A program made the translations under genes and the position numbers. From Ilumatobacter sp. (GTDB lineage: Bacteria > Actinomycetota > Acidimicrobiia > Acidimicrobiales > Ilumatobacteraceae): 64,000 bases of DNA. Location: positions 16,262-80,261 of the forward strand of contig NZ_JASJCS010000003.1 of NCBI RefSeq assembly GCF_030065885.1. Direction: 5' to 3'. Under the pieces are notes generated by a model that was given only the letters and a program-made list of their open reading frames with translations, ran no database searches and was not told the origin of the DNA. This document shows, in pieces, positions 63,872-64,000 of this stretch. Each line of letters begins with the position of its first letter. Position 1 is the stretch's first letter.

Positions 63872-64000
63872 CACGCCGACGATCGCCGAGAGCGATGAAC
63901 GCCCGCCGCGCAGACGACAAGAACCGTCTGTCGACGGCGTCCCACTCGGCCCGATCGGTGGCGTACTCGCCACAAATGCCCTGCCCCGCGATTGCGCACC

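Overview
This is chromosomal DNA from a high-GC actinobacterium. The dense, overlapping gene packing, an F420-type (LLM) oxidoreductase, a DUF222/HNH protein, the tgt-yajC-secD-secF and ruvCAB blocks, and many apparently leaderless promoters (TANNNT 6-11 nt before the start codon, no Shine-Dalgarno) suggest a marine-type Acidimicrobiia such as an Ilumatobacter relative. The lineage is inferred; there is no rRNA in the window. No tRNA, IS element or CRISPR array was seen, and no gene-free stretch exceeds 300 bases. Bases 1-217, 61753-61914 and 63872-64000 hold nothing I can name.

Region 1 (0.2-31.5 kb) is a catabolic island. At 3.8-12.6 kb lies what looks like a complete route from 4-hydroxybenzoate to pyruvate and oxaloacetate by protocatechuate 4,5-cleavage. 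One operon runs left (pobA-ligA-ligB-ligC-amidohydrolase). It is divergent from ligJ-ligK. A second leftward operon (galD-ligI-gntR) is divergent from an LLM oxidoreductase. Both divergent promoters carry nearly the same twin palindrome, so the GntR/FCD protein probably controls the pathway and itself. Next come a copper amine oxidase, a cytosolic reductive-dehalogenase-like protein with an internally duplicated cobalamin domain, a P450 and a VOC/Lrp pair. A homoprotocatechuate (hpa) cluster follows: hpaG-hpaR-hpaH divergent from hpaF-hpaE-succinate semialdehyde dehydrogenase and a two-subunit LigA/LigB-type extradiol dioxygenase that replaces the usual HpaD. Ferritin, a TetR/haloalkane-dehalogenase pair with a readable operator/promoter, and a gamma-glutamyltransferase close the region.

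Region 2 (31.5-40.7 kb) has a DASS anion transporter translationally linked to a two-component system, a glcDEF glycolate oxidase operon, an ACT-domain regulator and a lipoprotein metallo-beta-lactamase.

Region 3 (40.7-61.8 kb) is the housekeeping core: pdxST, yebC, a peroxiredoxin, ruvCAB, queA, a fused EtfB-EtfA, tgt-yajC-secD-secF, apt, rsh, hisS, aspS and a MalY-type PLP enzyme. Region 4 (61.9-63.8 kb) has a small membrane protein and a DUF222/HNH protein.

Together the window describes an aerobe that funnels phenolic acids, and possibly halogenated ones, aromatic amines and haloalkanes into central metabolism.
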